This document shows positions 1-12,040 of a stretch of DNA of 64,000 nucleotides, one piece after another. The notes beneath the pieces were generated by a model. It made no database searches. It saw only the letters and a program-made list of their open reading frames with translations, and was not told the DNA's origin. This stretch comes from Ancistrus triradiatus (lineage: Eukaryota > Chordata > Actinopteri > Siluriformes > Loricariidae): positions 1 through 64,000 of the forward strand of contig JAJAGP010000948.1 of assembly GCA_025084515.1 (NCBI GenBank). The letters are read 5' to 3'. Each line of letters begins with the position of its first letter. Positions within the stretch are counted from its first letter, which is position 1. Both the position numbers and the translations under genes were made by a program.

Positions 1-690
1 AGATTTTTTTATGATAAAAAGGCATTCATTTTTTATTTCTGAAGTGTAAACAATGCAAAACAATGCACAATTTAATGTATACTTTTTAAACAAACATTGG
101 TTTACAATAGTCAAAGAATGTTCTATTGTAACATCACCATATATTAAATAACCGAGTGAAAGCTTTATTGTTTTATTTCTGAAAAATAACAATTCAGAAT
201 AATGTGTACTTTTCTCGAATGAATATGCAAACAAATATAAGTCCCCTGCAATTAAAAGAAATTGGAAGTTTTAAATAATGTGACTGCAACAAAATATGTT
301 ATTACGGTATACTTACAGTTTCACCAAATTTAAATAATTAAATGATGTTTTAAATTGAAAATCAAAGTAAGAGCAGAAGATGCTAAAGACAATAAAGGCA
401 TTCATTCACCCAAAATAAGCGTATAGGAATATGGTGCATGATTGTGCCTTCTGGTGTTCAAACAGTGGAATTGCAGAAAGCATCATCCAAATCTCATATG
501 ACATTGTTGCATCGTTATACTCCTAGTTGTTAGTCAGATATCTAAGTCAGCTGAGATAAGAACAATGTCTGACATATAAAAAATGGCACTTACTGTAGAT
601 AAGCCTGAGGCCTTCTGGGATCAAGTACAGGCAGTCTTACTTATTCACAGAAATTGGTTCCAGGACTTTTCCGTGGTCAAGTCTAAATAC
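1..690. other. drc1 intron, no recognised feature
   Basis: AT-rich non-coding DNA with no convincing exon or repeat. The missing drc1 start exon was not found here. Confidence 0.6.
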
Positions 691-1100
691 ACTACATAGA
701 CAAAAGTTTGTGGACACTCCTAATTTAGTGAGCTCTGCTATTTCAGCAGCACTCACTTGTAAGACATTTATAATATAAAACATACATTCTGGGTTATTCA
801 CAGACAAGCAGTGGCAGTAGAGTCCTTAGAGAATTGGTTTGTCAACTTGGATAGGGAACTTCCCTGGCTTGCACAGAACATGTAAGTCAACACCGATACA
901 CTTACCGATCCATATTCCATTCCACATCTCACCATACGCACATGGCAACTTAATTCTGCAACTGAGTGAGCAAATAGTATTAGCTGTTGGTTTAACTAAA
1001 ATATCATGTCTTAATGGGTACCCATTAAGAAAACAGAATTTGGATTCAACTTATCGGTTTCTACCAATGCGTTTTATGCTTTAAAAACATTCCACAATTA
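691..1100. repeat. Decayed Tc1-like or MITE remnant
   Basis: Begins with a terminal-repeat-like stretch around 694-722 reading ACAAAAGTTTGTGGACAC, typical of fish Tc1-like terminal repeats (pattern known from memory). No matching far end was found. Confidence 0.35.
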
Positions 1101-1471
1101 GTTCAAAAATACATCTGTATTATGCAGGCATCTCCAGGACTGGTGTGTCATGTGATACATCATAAAGTGGTTTTGTTTGATACGCTCTGCTATAGCCTAA
1201 GCGGAAAAATAGATGCCTATGAAATCATTCTGATTTCAGATTCACTGAATTGTTTATATCCACACTAAACTCACTTTTTCACTCTGTTAAAAATGATCAT
1301 TTAAATGTGCGCTGAATGCGATCTTATCCAGTGCTACACATGTGCAATAAAACACCATTTGGTGTAAAAATACTTACAGTACATACATTTACTGTAAACA
1401 TACTGTTTTTACATACGTGAAAACATACTTCAAAAGTACATACAGGTATGCGCTTCGTAACATCCGTTCGC

Positions 1472-1476
<5 letters not shown>

Positions 1477-1518
<42 letters not shown>
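1477..1518. repeat. (TA)n microsatellite
   Basis: Uninterrupted TA dinucleotides, 21 units, in the first visible drc1 intron. Confidence 0.97.
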
Positions 1519-1520
<2 letters not shown>

Positions 1521-1702
1521 TCCGTGGATGATAAGGTCATTATAATTATTCTTAAAGTTATTAACTTACTTAATATATTACCTTGAGAGGTAGTATTGGC
1601 TGTTGTAGTATTAATACATGCAATGAGTTCATCTTTTGTGTTTTCTGTATCTTATTCATTGTCTGTTATAATCTGCTTTTTCTTTCTTGGTATACTGTAA
1701 AG

Positions 1703-1790
1703 GCAAGAGCTTGGAGATGATTCTGAGGGGATGGTGGAGATTGAAGAAGAGTCTCGATCAACTCAGAAACAAGTTGAGCAAAGTGAAAAA
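1703..1790 (+). CDS. drc1: drc1 exon, in-window 1
   Basis: Acceptor AG at 1701-1702, donor GTAAGT at 1791. One base completes a codon, then residues 1-29 (QELGDDSEGMVEIEEE...) follow. Strongly acidic, as in the N-terminal part of the family, and ending in phase 0. This is the least conserved exon; its place rests on good splice sites and on phase agreement with 4765. Confidence 0.8.
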
Positions 1791-4700
1791 GTAAGTGTAC
1801 TTTGATATAGCACAGCTGTATTTTTAACAATGAACTTAATTATTCTTAGATATTGTACTAATGGCAGCTAGAGCTGGGCAGTATGGAGAACATGGTATCT
1901 GTATAACAATTAAACACACTTTCTGAAAAGATATATACTTTATTAGGTACACATGTTTGTTATTGCAAATATCTAATGAGCCAATCACATGGCAACTCAG
2001 TGCATTTAGGTACGTACACATGGTGAAGGCAACCTGCTGAAGTTCAAACCAAGTGTCAGAATGAGGAAGAAAGGTGATTTAAGTGACTTTGAATATGGTA
2101 TGGTTGTTGGTGCTAGACGGGCTGGTCTGTGAATTTCATAAACTGTGGTAGTGGTGTAATGGTGTAGGGGATGTTTTCTTGTCACACTTGTCACCCTAAA
2201 TAGCAATTGAACATTGTTTCAACGCCCACTGACTACCTGAGTATTGTTGCTGACCATGTTCATCTGGCTACGTCCAGCAGAATAATGACACAAAGCTTAG
2301 TTAATCTCAAACTGATTTATTGAACATGACGATGAGTTCACTGTACTCATGGCCTCCATACACCATCATGTAAACGATGCTCATTTGGTATTAAGGGGCC
2401 CAAAGTGTGCCAAGAGGATATCCCCCACACTATTACACCAGAGAAGTTTGGACTCATGCTTTCATGTTGTTTATTCCAAATTCTGGCCCTGACATCTGAA
2501 TGTTGCAGCAGAAATCGAGACTCAGTCCAGGCAACTTTTTTCCAATCTTCTGTTGTGAAATTTTGATGAGCCCATGCAAATTGTAGCCTCAGTTGCCTGT
2601 TCTTAGCTGACAGGAGTAGCACCCAGTGTGGTCATCTGCTGCTGAAGCCCATCTCCAGCCAGGTTCGATATGTTGTACATTCAGAGATGCTGTTCTGCAT
2701 ACAGTCGTATGAAAAAGTTTGGCCACCCCTGATAATTTTCATGATTTTAGTTTATAAATCATTGGTTGTTCAGATCAGCAACTTGAGTTAAATATATCAT
2801 ATAGCAGATGAACACTGTGATATTTGAGAAGTGAAATGAAGTTTATAGGATTTACAGAAAGTTGCAGTACATTATTCAAACAAAATTAGGCAGTCCTTTG
2901 CATAATTTTGTGGGCACCCCAACAGAAAAATTACATCAATATTTAGTAGATCCTCATTTTGTAGAAATAACAGCCGCAAACGCTTCCTACAGCTTTCAGT
3001 CTGGGTTCTGGTTGAAGGTGCTTTGGACCATTCTTCTATAGAAAACATCTCCAGTTCAGTCAGGTTTGATGGTTTCCGAGCATGGACAGCCCACTTTAAA
3101 TCACAACACAGATTTTCAGTAATATTCATGTCTGGGGACTGAGATGGCCATTCCAGAACGTTGTACTGGTTCCTCTGCATGAATGCCTTGGTAGATTTTG
3201 AGCAGGGTTTGGGGTCGTTGGCCTCGGTGCAAGTTCAACTTTGTCACTGATTCTTGAACATTGTTCTCAAGAGTCTGCTGATATTAACTGGAATCCATGC
3301 GACCCTCAAGATTGCCTGTACCTGCACTGGCCACACAGCCCCACAGCATGATGGAACCACCACCAAATTTTACTGTGGGTAGCAAGTGTTTGTCTTGGGA
3401 ATGCTGTGTTCTTTTTCCACCATGCATATCGCTTATTGTTATGTCCAAATAACTCCATTTTAGTTTCATCAGTACACTGCACTTTATTCCAAAATGAAGC
3501 TGGATTGTCCAAATGTGCTGTAGCACACCTCAAGTGACTCTGTTTGTGGCGTGTCTGCAGAAAAGGCTTCTTCTGCATTACTCTCCCATACAGCCTCTCC
3601 TTGTGCAAACTGCTCTGAATAGTTGAACGATGCACAGTGACACCATCTGCAGCAAGATGAGGTTGTAGGTGTTTGGACCTGGTCTGTGGCTTGACTATGA
3701 CTGTTCTCACCATCCTTTGCATCTGCCTATCTGAGATTTTTCTTGGTCTGCCACTTCGGGAGTTCCTTAACTAGAACTGTGCCTGTGGTCTTCCATTGCC
3801 TCACTGTTCCTCACAGTGGAAACTGACAGCTGAAATCTCTGAGATAGCTTTTTGTATCCTTCCCCTGAACCATGATGTTGAATAACCTTTGTTTTCAGGC
3901 CATTTGAGAGTTGTTTTGAGGCTCCAATTTTGCCACTTTTCAGAGAAGATAAAAAGAGGAGAAAAACTTCCAATTGGCCACCTTAACACTTTCTCATAGT
4001 TGGATTCACTTGTGTAGTAGATAAGGTCAATGAGCTTACAAAACAAATTTTTTTTTTGTCTTCCAATAATTAGTGGCTAAAGGTATTCAAAATGAACAAG
4101 GGTGACAAAATTTATGCACCTTCCTAGAAGTTGTTTGAATAATTTACTGCAACTTGCACACTTTCTGTAAAACAAGAGAAACTTAATTTCACTTCTCAAA
4201 TATCACGATGTTCATCTGCTATATGATATATTTACCTGAAGTTGCTGAGCTGGACAACCAATGATTTATAAAGAAAAATCATGAAAATTATCAGGGGTGC
4301 CCAAACTTTTTCATACGACTGTACCTCGGTTGTAATGAGTTGTCATATGAGTTACTGTTGCGTGCGTTTCTATCAGCTTGAACCAGTCTGGCCATTCTCC
4401 TCTGACCTCAAGGCACTGCTGCTCACTCGATATTTCCTCTGCTTGCCAGCCACTGCACAGACACAGTTACATAAATTACACTTATTATTAATTATTATTA
4501 ATCCCAAATTGGAGATAAAAATGTAGATTTTTTTAGCGCAAATACAGAAAATAGAAAACCACACTGGTTATCATTGATTTGTCAGGACCTTTGTAATATT
4601 GATCACCAGAATTTAAAATATAAGCAGATTAATTTGAAGATCAATTGATATGACAAAGGTGGCATTGTGGTAATGGTGGAACGTATCACACCTCAGCAAA

Positions 4701-7700
4701 ACTAATGTAATGTAGTTTCTAACTAATGTAAATTTTCTCTGTTGTTGGGTTGTCCTTAATACAGCGAATGACTAAATTACAAGGAGATAGCACAGAGCTG
4801 GTGACTAACATCCTGGTGGCAAGCGATGCCCGAGAATCAAAAAAGAGATCTGAACAAGAGGAGGCTCACAGATTAAGGTACAAACACTCCAGTGGAGCAC
4901 ATAAACTAATACACAGCACAATGTAGCACCTGAGCTCTGTTTATTTTGTATCCTATTTTGATGAGTTAGTTATGGCTATTGTAAGTGGTTGTTTTGTTTA
5001 TGTATGTTAGGATCCGTGCCATGCCCCCGTTTTTTTTGTTTTTTCAGTTGTGGGTGACCGGGACTACGTTGCCCACAATTCCATGTGGGACTGAGATGGC
5101 CGTGGCTCCTAACTAGACACTGATCTTTGTTTTGTTTCTGTTACCCCATTGGCTTTAGACTTAATTGCTAACCGCACACAGCTGGGATTCTGTCTATTTA
5201 AGCCCCTCGTTTTCCTAGTTGCATTGTGGTAGCATTTCTCGGCCACTGTTGAGTGTTTCGGGTGTGCTTTGGCCATGCCATGCCATGCCATGCCATGCCA
5301 AGTCATGCCAAGTCAAGTCAAGTCAGGATGGATAATTGTTTTTGGGGGCTGCCCATCCGCTCGATTACCTTTTGTTGCGGTTTTGTTTCGCCCCCATCCG
5401 GACTTTTATGCTCACGCCCTCAGCCGTCCTGCATTGTGTGCGGCTGCGCCAGCCTTGTTCCCCTTTGTTCGCAGCTGCGCATGCATCTTTGTTGTTTCGG
5501 TTTGCCTGTTTGTCGTATTGCATCCTTAGCTTTTTGTACCCGTCAGCTCTCGCTAGGCCCCATTAGTTCACACTAGGCCCCGCTAGCTTCATGCTAAGAT
5601 CTGTTAGCTGCACGCTAGGCCCCACTAACTTCTTGCTAGGCCCTGTTAGCTTCTGCGGCATTCTTGCCAGCTCTGCAGCTTCCTGGGCCCCTATGTGTTT
5701 CTGTTTGCTGTGTTTCTCTGGGTTCTTGTTTGGTAACTCTTTGTTGTTTCTGTTATTTTTTTATTTGTATATCGTTATTATTGTTATTATTATTAGTATT
5801 AGTATTATTGTCATTATCCTTATTGTCCTCTAATAGGGGTCCCCCTAGCTTTGCACTCCGGTTTTGTGATAGTTGCAGTTGGTGATTTTCTGACCTGGGT
5901 TGGTTTTCTTTTGTTGTAAATAAACTATTTTCTTTTGAACTGGAACCTGCATCTCGTCTGCCCTTGCTATACTGCACTGTAACAATGCAACAGACAAAAG
6001 GAACATTTTTGAAGCATTGTTGTTTAACATAAAGCCTCTTGGTTGTTATCCAGCCAAACATCATACTTTGGATGGTGAATTTTAAGAAATAAACCATTCT
6101 ATAACACATTCTTTTAAGTAATTGTCCTGCTTCGTATTATTCTCCACTTCTACAGAATTGAGAAGCTGGAGAATGAGGCCAAGTCCAGCCTGGAGAAGTG
6201 TGAGGAGATCAGGCAAAAGTGGACTGTGGCTAAGGCAAAGGAGATCCCTCAGGACCTAAGAGATGCTCTCAACAGCCAGCAGCAGCTCTGTGGCAAGATA
6301 ATTGACGACAAGAACAAACTCATCAATGAACTGCAGCAGGTACACACTTGAATTGCTCAAACGCCAGAAACTGGAATACAATCCATACTTACAGTAGATG
6401 TATGCGTTTGTCTGTAGGAACTAAAAGCAAGTGATGATCGCTATGTGAAAGACCTGAAAAGGCAGATGGCAGATGTGGACCTTATGATAGAGAGGATGGA
6501 GGAACAGATCAAAAGTCTGAAGAAGTTCTATAGAGAAGAGCTGGACCTAATTGAGGTGCCTTCCTTCTCATATGCTATGTTTGTATAAAAGTGGGGTCCA
6601 AATGTCTGAGAAAATGTCTGAGAAAATGTTTCTATTTTGCATTGTGCTTCAAGTTAATATCGTATTTTTCATTGAAAATGTATATCATTAAAAATAATTT
6701 AAATTAAATTAAACAGAATTTATTAGTATCTTGAATGTTCCCTCTTTTGCTGAATGATAGTGTGCACTTGAGCTGGCATGGACTCCACAAGTTCCACAAG
6801 CAAGATCTGGGGATCCATGTTTTCCCAACATGATTTCACAATATTCCAAAGAGCATCTTGCAATGCTACTGAATGCTTTGCTTTCTAAGTCTTCAAGTGC
6901 CCCATAAATACTCAGTGGGGTTTAGGTCAGGTGACTATGGACAAAAGTACTTGACAGTCAGATTCTCTAAATTGTTGTGCTAATTATCTAATGTGTAATG
7001 AAAATATGAGCATTTTCACTAGTATTTTCGTACTTTTGATTATATTATTATGCATTGAGATATGCTGCTACATATGATTTTAGTCCTATGGCATTTTACT
7101 CAACATTGTATTTGCGTACTTTATCATTAATTTGTCATATGGTACATTGCTGCTGTTTGCCAGTTGTTGCATTATTTGCATTTGTGTACAGAAACCCTGT
7201 ATTCTCTTTATATGTTGTGTTGTGGTCTTTAAAGATATTTCAACTCTTCAACTGCAATGGTGGCGGTAATGTGGTACATGGTAACATACTGCATGTTATT
7301 TTTCTAATAAAGAAGTAAGGAAATGCCTTAGCTTAAATTCTTTTAATCACATTAGCAAGTAAGGGCGGATATATAAGGGCGGATCAGTGGGTATCACTAT
7401 CACCTCACAGCGCAAAGATCATGGGTTCGATCCCAGGTGGAGTGGTCTGGGTCTTTTCTCTGTGGAGTTTGCATGTCTTCCCCATGTCCACATGGGTTTA
7501 CTCTTGGTACTCCAGTTTCCTCCCATAGTCCAAAGACTTGCTTTAGGTTAATTGACTACACTAAAGTGGCCTGAGTGAGTGTATGAGTGTGTGTGCCCTA
7601 TGATGGATTGGTACCCTGTCTGGGGTTGTTCCTGCCTTGCACCCTATGCCCCTGGCTAGTCACCGGCATACACTTACACTAACCAGGAGGTACACCTCCT

Positions 7701-10700
7701 TGTTTCTACATTCATTGTCCATTTTATCAGTTCCACTTACCATATAGCAGCATTTTGTAGTTCTACAATCTCAGACTATAGTCCATATGTTTCTCTACAT
7801 TTACATTTACATTTATAGCATTTAACAGACGCCCTTATCCAGAGCGACTTACAATTGGTACAGTCTTACAATCCAAGCAATTGTGTGTTAAGGGTTAAGG
7901 ACCCAACAGTGGCAGCTTGGCAGAGGTGGGATTTGAACCCTGGACCTTCTGGTCCAAAGTCCAGTACCTTAACCATTAGGCTACCCCAGTCCCACAGTTC
8001 TCTACATACTCTACTTACTTTGTTAGTCCCCTTAACTCTGTTCTCTAATGGACATCATAGGACCACCACAGATCAGGTACCTACTATTGGACCAGGGCAT
8101 CAGCTTTCTCAGCACTGCAGTAACATTAATGTGTGTTTTGCTGGATTTTGGGATGTTTCAGTTGAGTGTGTAGTTTTGTTGGCCCATGGCACAAATCATT
8201 CATTCAGTCATTCATTCATTTTTTTATCTGCTTGATCCTGAACAGGGTTGTGGTGGTGGCTAGCCTGTGGCATAGGGTGACACAGGAAGCCTAGACAGTC
8301 GCATAGATGCCAATCTATCATAGGGCAATGACACAAATCAAAACTCAAAATTCCTGTGGAATCCATATTTAACTGTTCCCAATTTATGGCACACTCCTCA
8401 GTTTTGCTGATTGTAAAGTTGTCATTTGCTTTGGCTGATAAGTACAGCTGTGTATCATCTACATAGCAGTGGAAACTAATATAATGTTATAATACAAATA
8501 ATTGAGCCTAGTGGCAGTATGTACAGACAAAATAAAGTGGACCCAGCATGGGTATCTATGGAATGATCTCCTCAAGTCATCACACCAGCAGTGTGTCACT
8601 CCACAGCAAAGATAGGATTTGAAGCACTCACCATTGATTCATCACTAAAGATGGTGCAGTTTGATCTGTAGCAGTCCAGGTTTCTCGTTCACGACACCAC
8701 TGCAAGTACAGTCGTATGAAAAAGTTTGGGCACCCCTGATAATTTTCATGATTTTTCTTTGTAAATCATTGGTTGTCCAGCTCAGCAACTTCAGGTAAAT
8801 ATATCATATAGCAGATGAACATCGTGATATTTGAGAAGTGAAATTAAGTTTATAGGTTTTACAGAAAGTGTGCAGTAATTATTCAAACAAAATTAGGCAG
8901 GTGCATAAATTTGGTCACCCTTGTCATTTGAATACCTTTAGCACTAATTATTGGAAGACAAAATTTGTTTTGTAAGCTCATTGACCCTTGATCTACATAC
9001 ACAAGTGAATCCAACTATGAGAAAGTGTTAAGGTGGCCAACTGGAAGTTTTTCTCCTCTTCTCTGAAGAGTGGCAACATGGGAGCCTCAAAACAACTCTC
9101 AAATGGCCTGGAAACAAAGGTTGTGTTCAACATCATGGTTCAGGGAAAGGGAAAAGCTCTCTCAGAGATTTTCAGCTGTCAGTTTCCACTGTGAGGAACA
9201 TAGTGAGGCAATGGAGACCACAGGCACAGTTCTAGTTAAGGAACTCCCGAAGTGGCAGACCAAGAAAAATCTCAAATAGGCAGAGGCGAAGGATGGTGAG
9301 AACAGTCATAGTCAAGCCACAGACCACCTCCAAAGACCTACAACCTCATCTTGCTGCAGATGGTGTCACTGTTCATCGTTCAAACTATACAGCGCAACTT
9401 TGCACAAGGAGAGGCTGTATGGGAGAGTAATGCAGAAGAAGCCTTTTCTGCAGACACGCCACAAACAGAGTCACTTGAGGTGTGCTACAGCACATTTGGA
9501 CAATCCAGCTTCATTTTGGAATAAAGTGCTGTGTACTGATGAAATAAAATTGAGTTATTTGGACATAACAAGGAGCGGAAAAGGAACACAGCATCCCAAG
9601 ACAAACACTTGCTACCCACAGTAAAATTTGGTGGCGGTTCCATAATGCCCGCGGGACTGTGTGGCCAGTGCAGGTACTAGGAATCTTGTTAAAATTGAGG
9701 GTCGCATGGATTCCAGTTAATATCTCCAGATTCTTAAGAACAATGTTCAAGAATCAGTGACAAAGTTGCACCGAGGCCAACGACCCCAAACCCTGCTCAT
9801 AATCTACTAAGGCATTCATGCAGAGGAACCAGTACAACGTTCTGGAATGGCCATCTCAGTCCCCAGACATGAATATTACTGAAAATGTGGGCTGTCCATG
9901 CTTGGAAACCATCAAAGATGACTGAACTGGAGATGTTTCTAAAGAAGAATGGTCCAAAGCACCTTCAACCAGAATCCAGACTGGAAGCTGTAGGAAGCGT
10001 TTAGCGGCTGTTATTTCTACAAAATGAGGATCTACTAAATATTGATGTAATTTTTCTGTTGGGGTGCCCAAATTTATGCACCTGCCTAATTTTGTTTGAA
10101 TAATTACTGCACACTTTCTGTAAATCCTATAAACTTCATTTCACTTCTCAAATATCACGGTGTTCATCTGCTATATGATATATTTAACTCAAGTTGCTGA
10201 TCTGAACAACCAATGATTTATAAACTAAAATCATGAAAATTATCAGGGGTGCCCAAACTTTTTCATACGACTGTAAACGTGACAGTGGCTGGCTGTCAGT
10301 GTCAGGACACGTAATGGGCACACGACAACAAATTTCCTCCTGCTAAGCACCTAGCCTTGGCAGGTGTGTAGTGAAGGTGATACATGTGTCTGGCTGGTGG
10401 GCAATGAAACAGTGGGAGTATAGTCAGCCCATAACGAACCCTGCCATAAGACTTTGGGCAATATTGCAAAAAATGTACTTTTTCTGTACTTCCACATTAA
10501 ATCATAACGTCAGATCCATGGTTTTTCGTGTCTGCAAATGCTTTCATGTTTTTTTTTCTCTCGGTGGGCTTACAGAACTCATTTAATGAGGAGAGGAAGG
10601 CTTTGCTCACAGAAAATGGGAAGAAATGGGAGCATCAACGAAGGATGAGGAGCGAGAAAGAGGCAGGACCTGGTGTTCACAATTTAAGATTATCTTACAA

Positions 10701-10732
10701 TTAACAAATCCGAAGTGTACATCATTGTTCTG

Positions 10733-10802
<70 letters not shown>

Positions 10803-11975
10803 CAGCTGGAGTTCCTGCTGCAACGGATGAATCAAGTAGAGGAGTTTGAGGCCCTGCTGCAGAAAATGAGACTGGAAGACATTGAGGAATACAACATAAT
10901 CAAAAGGAATCTGGAGACTGAAGTACAGGTACAGTGCAGTAAAGTGATATTTCCACAAAGGATAGCATATACAATATGAGAAAATGATCATCGTGTACAG
11001 GAAAGGGAGCAACATGTAAAAATAATCAGAATAAAGACAAATTTAGTAGAATTAGTAGTATTGTAACCCTGCAAAGGTGTGGACACTGTCCATGGAGTAC
11101 TTCTGTCTGCTCCCTGTGAATCCTGGGTTAGGCTCTGGAGCAACTGTAAATCTGAAAATTGTAAAAAAAAAAATTTTGTGTCGTTGTTGTTGTTTATTTG
11201 TATATTAAACTTTACATCAGCATCAACGGTTATTCATTACAGGAGCATAGTTACATCGATACTGTGAGGCAACCACGTTACCCGTTTGCACCACTGTGCC
11301 TCCCCATAAATTAGTAGAAACTTATGCTATAATATATAACTATTATTTGCTCTTCAACTGTCACTTCATAAATCCTGCTTGTTGTGCTGTTATGTATGTA
11401 AATTTGTCAGTACCTACTGGTAAATTAGTAAAAAATAAAAATATCTGTAGCTGTAAGCTGTCGGTCTGCGTCATTGTTTCTCCACTGGAGGGGTTCAGCT
11501 CAAGCTGACACACTTAACCGTGGAAATTACATTCCCCAGAATGGACTTGTTGCTATTCAGCAAAATCAAGTAGCAATTGCAACACAAGCTAATTAAGTGT
11601 ACCAAATGCTGGTGCTCATTTCTGTCTTCCTTTAAGCACAGATGGTAATAGTAACTGTTTAATCCTTCATTTGTACAGTTAACATTTATTTGTACTATTA
11701 TCATTATTGTTGTTATCTTGCCCAATGAAATGGCGAAACCAGTGAAGTGAAACCAGAATTGTTCCAGCATTTGGGTCCAAAGCCAAGCAGTCCCGTTGCA
11801 ATAGAACCTTGTTCCATTAGCACGTAATGTTAATTTCCACCCCTCATTCAGTGTAAACTGCCTCCTTATGTTGAATGTTTGTGTTGAATGCACCTGATCC
11901 ACTCTGTTATACTGTACACCAGTTTAAATGGCATGTGTAATGATTACAGACTATTCACTGCCCACTGATAAATGG

Positions 11976-12040
<65 letters not shown>

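Larger units (their letters stand above)
2346..4460 (-). mobile_element. Tc1-like fragment, minus orientation, split by a younger Tc1 insertion
   Basis: Minus-strand transposase remnant (frame 2347-2622, ATTEDWKKVAWTESRFLL-like, around the first catalytic Asp region). It is interrupted at a TA at 2700-2701 by the element 2702-4321 and resumes at 4324 with the sequence expected next in the family. Confidence 0.65.
5005..5984 (+). mobile_element. Solo LTR of a retrotransposon
   Basis: Begins TGTTAGGATC and ends CACTGTAACA, so it has TG...CA ends inside short TGTTA/TAACA inverted repeats. Flanks ATGTA (5000-5004) and ATGCA (5985-5989) look like a 5-bp target duplication with one mismatch. Inside, in the right order, are a TATA-like TATTTAAG (5195-5202) and AATAAA (5919-5924). 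No gag or pol neighbours, so the internal part was probably lost by LTR recombination. Class (Ty3-like or other) not determined. It lies in sense orientation in a drc1 intron. Confidence 0.75.

Noticed and set aside
5253..5576. Overlapping plus-strand frames of 76-107 codons
   Set aside because: Produced by pentamer repeats inside a solo LTR; no homology to known proteins.
10626..10979. 117-codon frame as a small gene
   Set aside because: It reads through a drc1 intron (TG repeat) and exon 10806-10928; the joined exon model explains the conserved part.
11495..11902. 135-codon minus-strand frame in a drc1 intron
   Set aside because: No recognisable domain or compositional sign of coding; probably chance.
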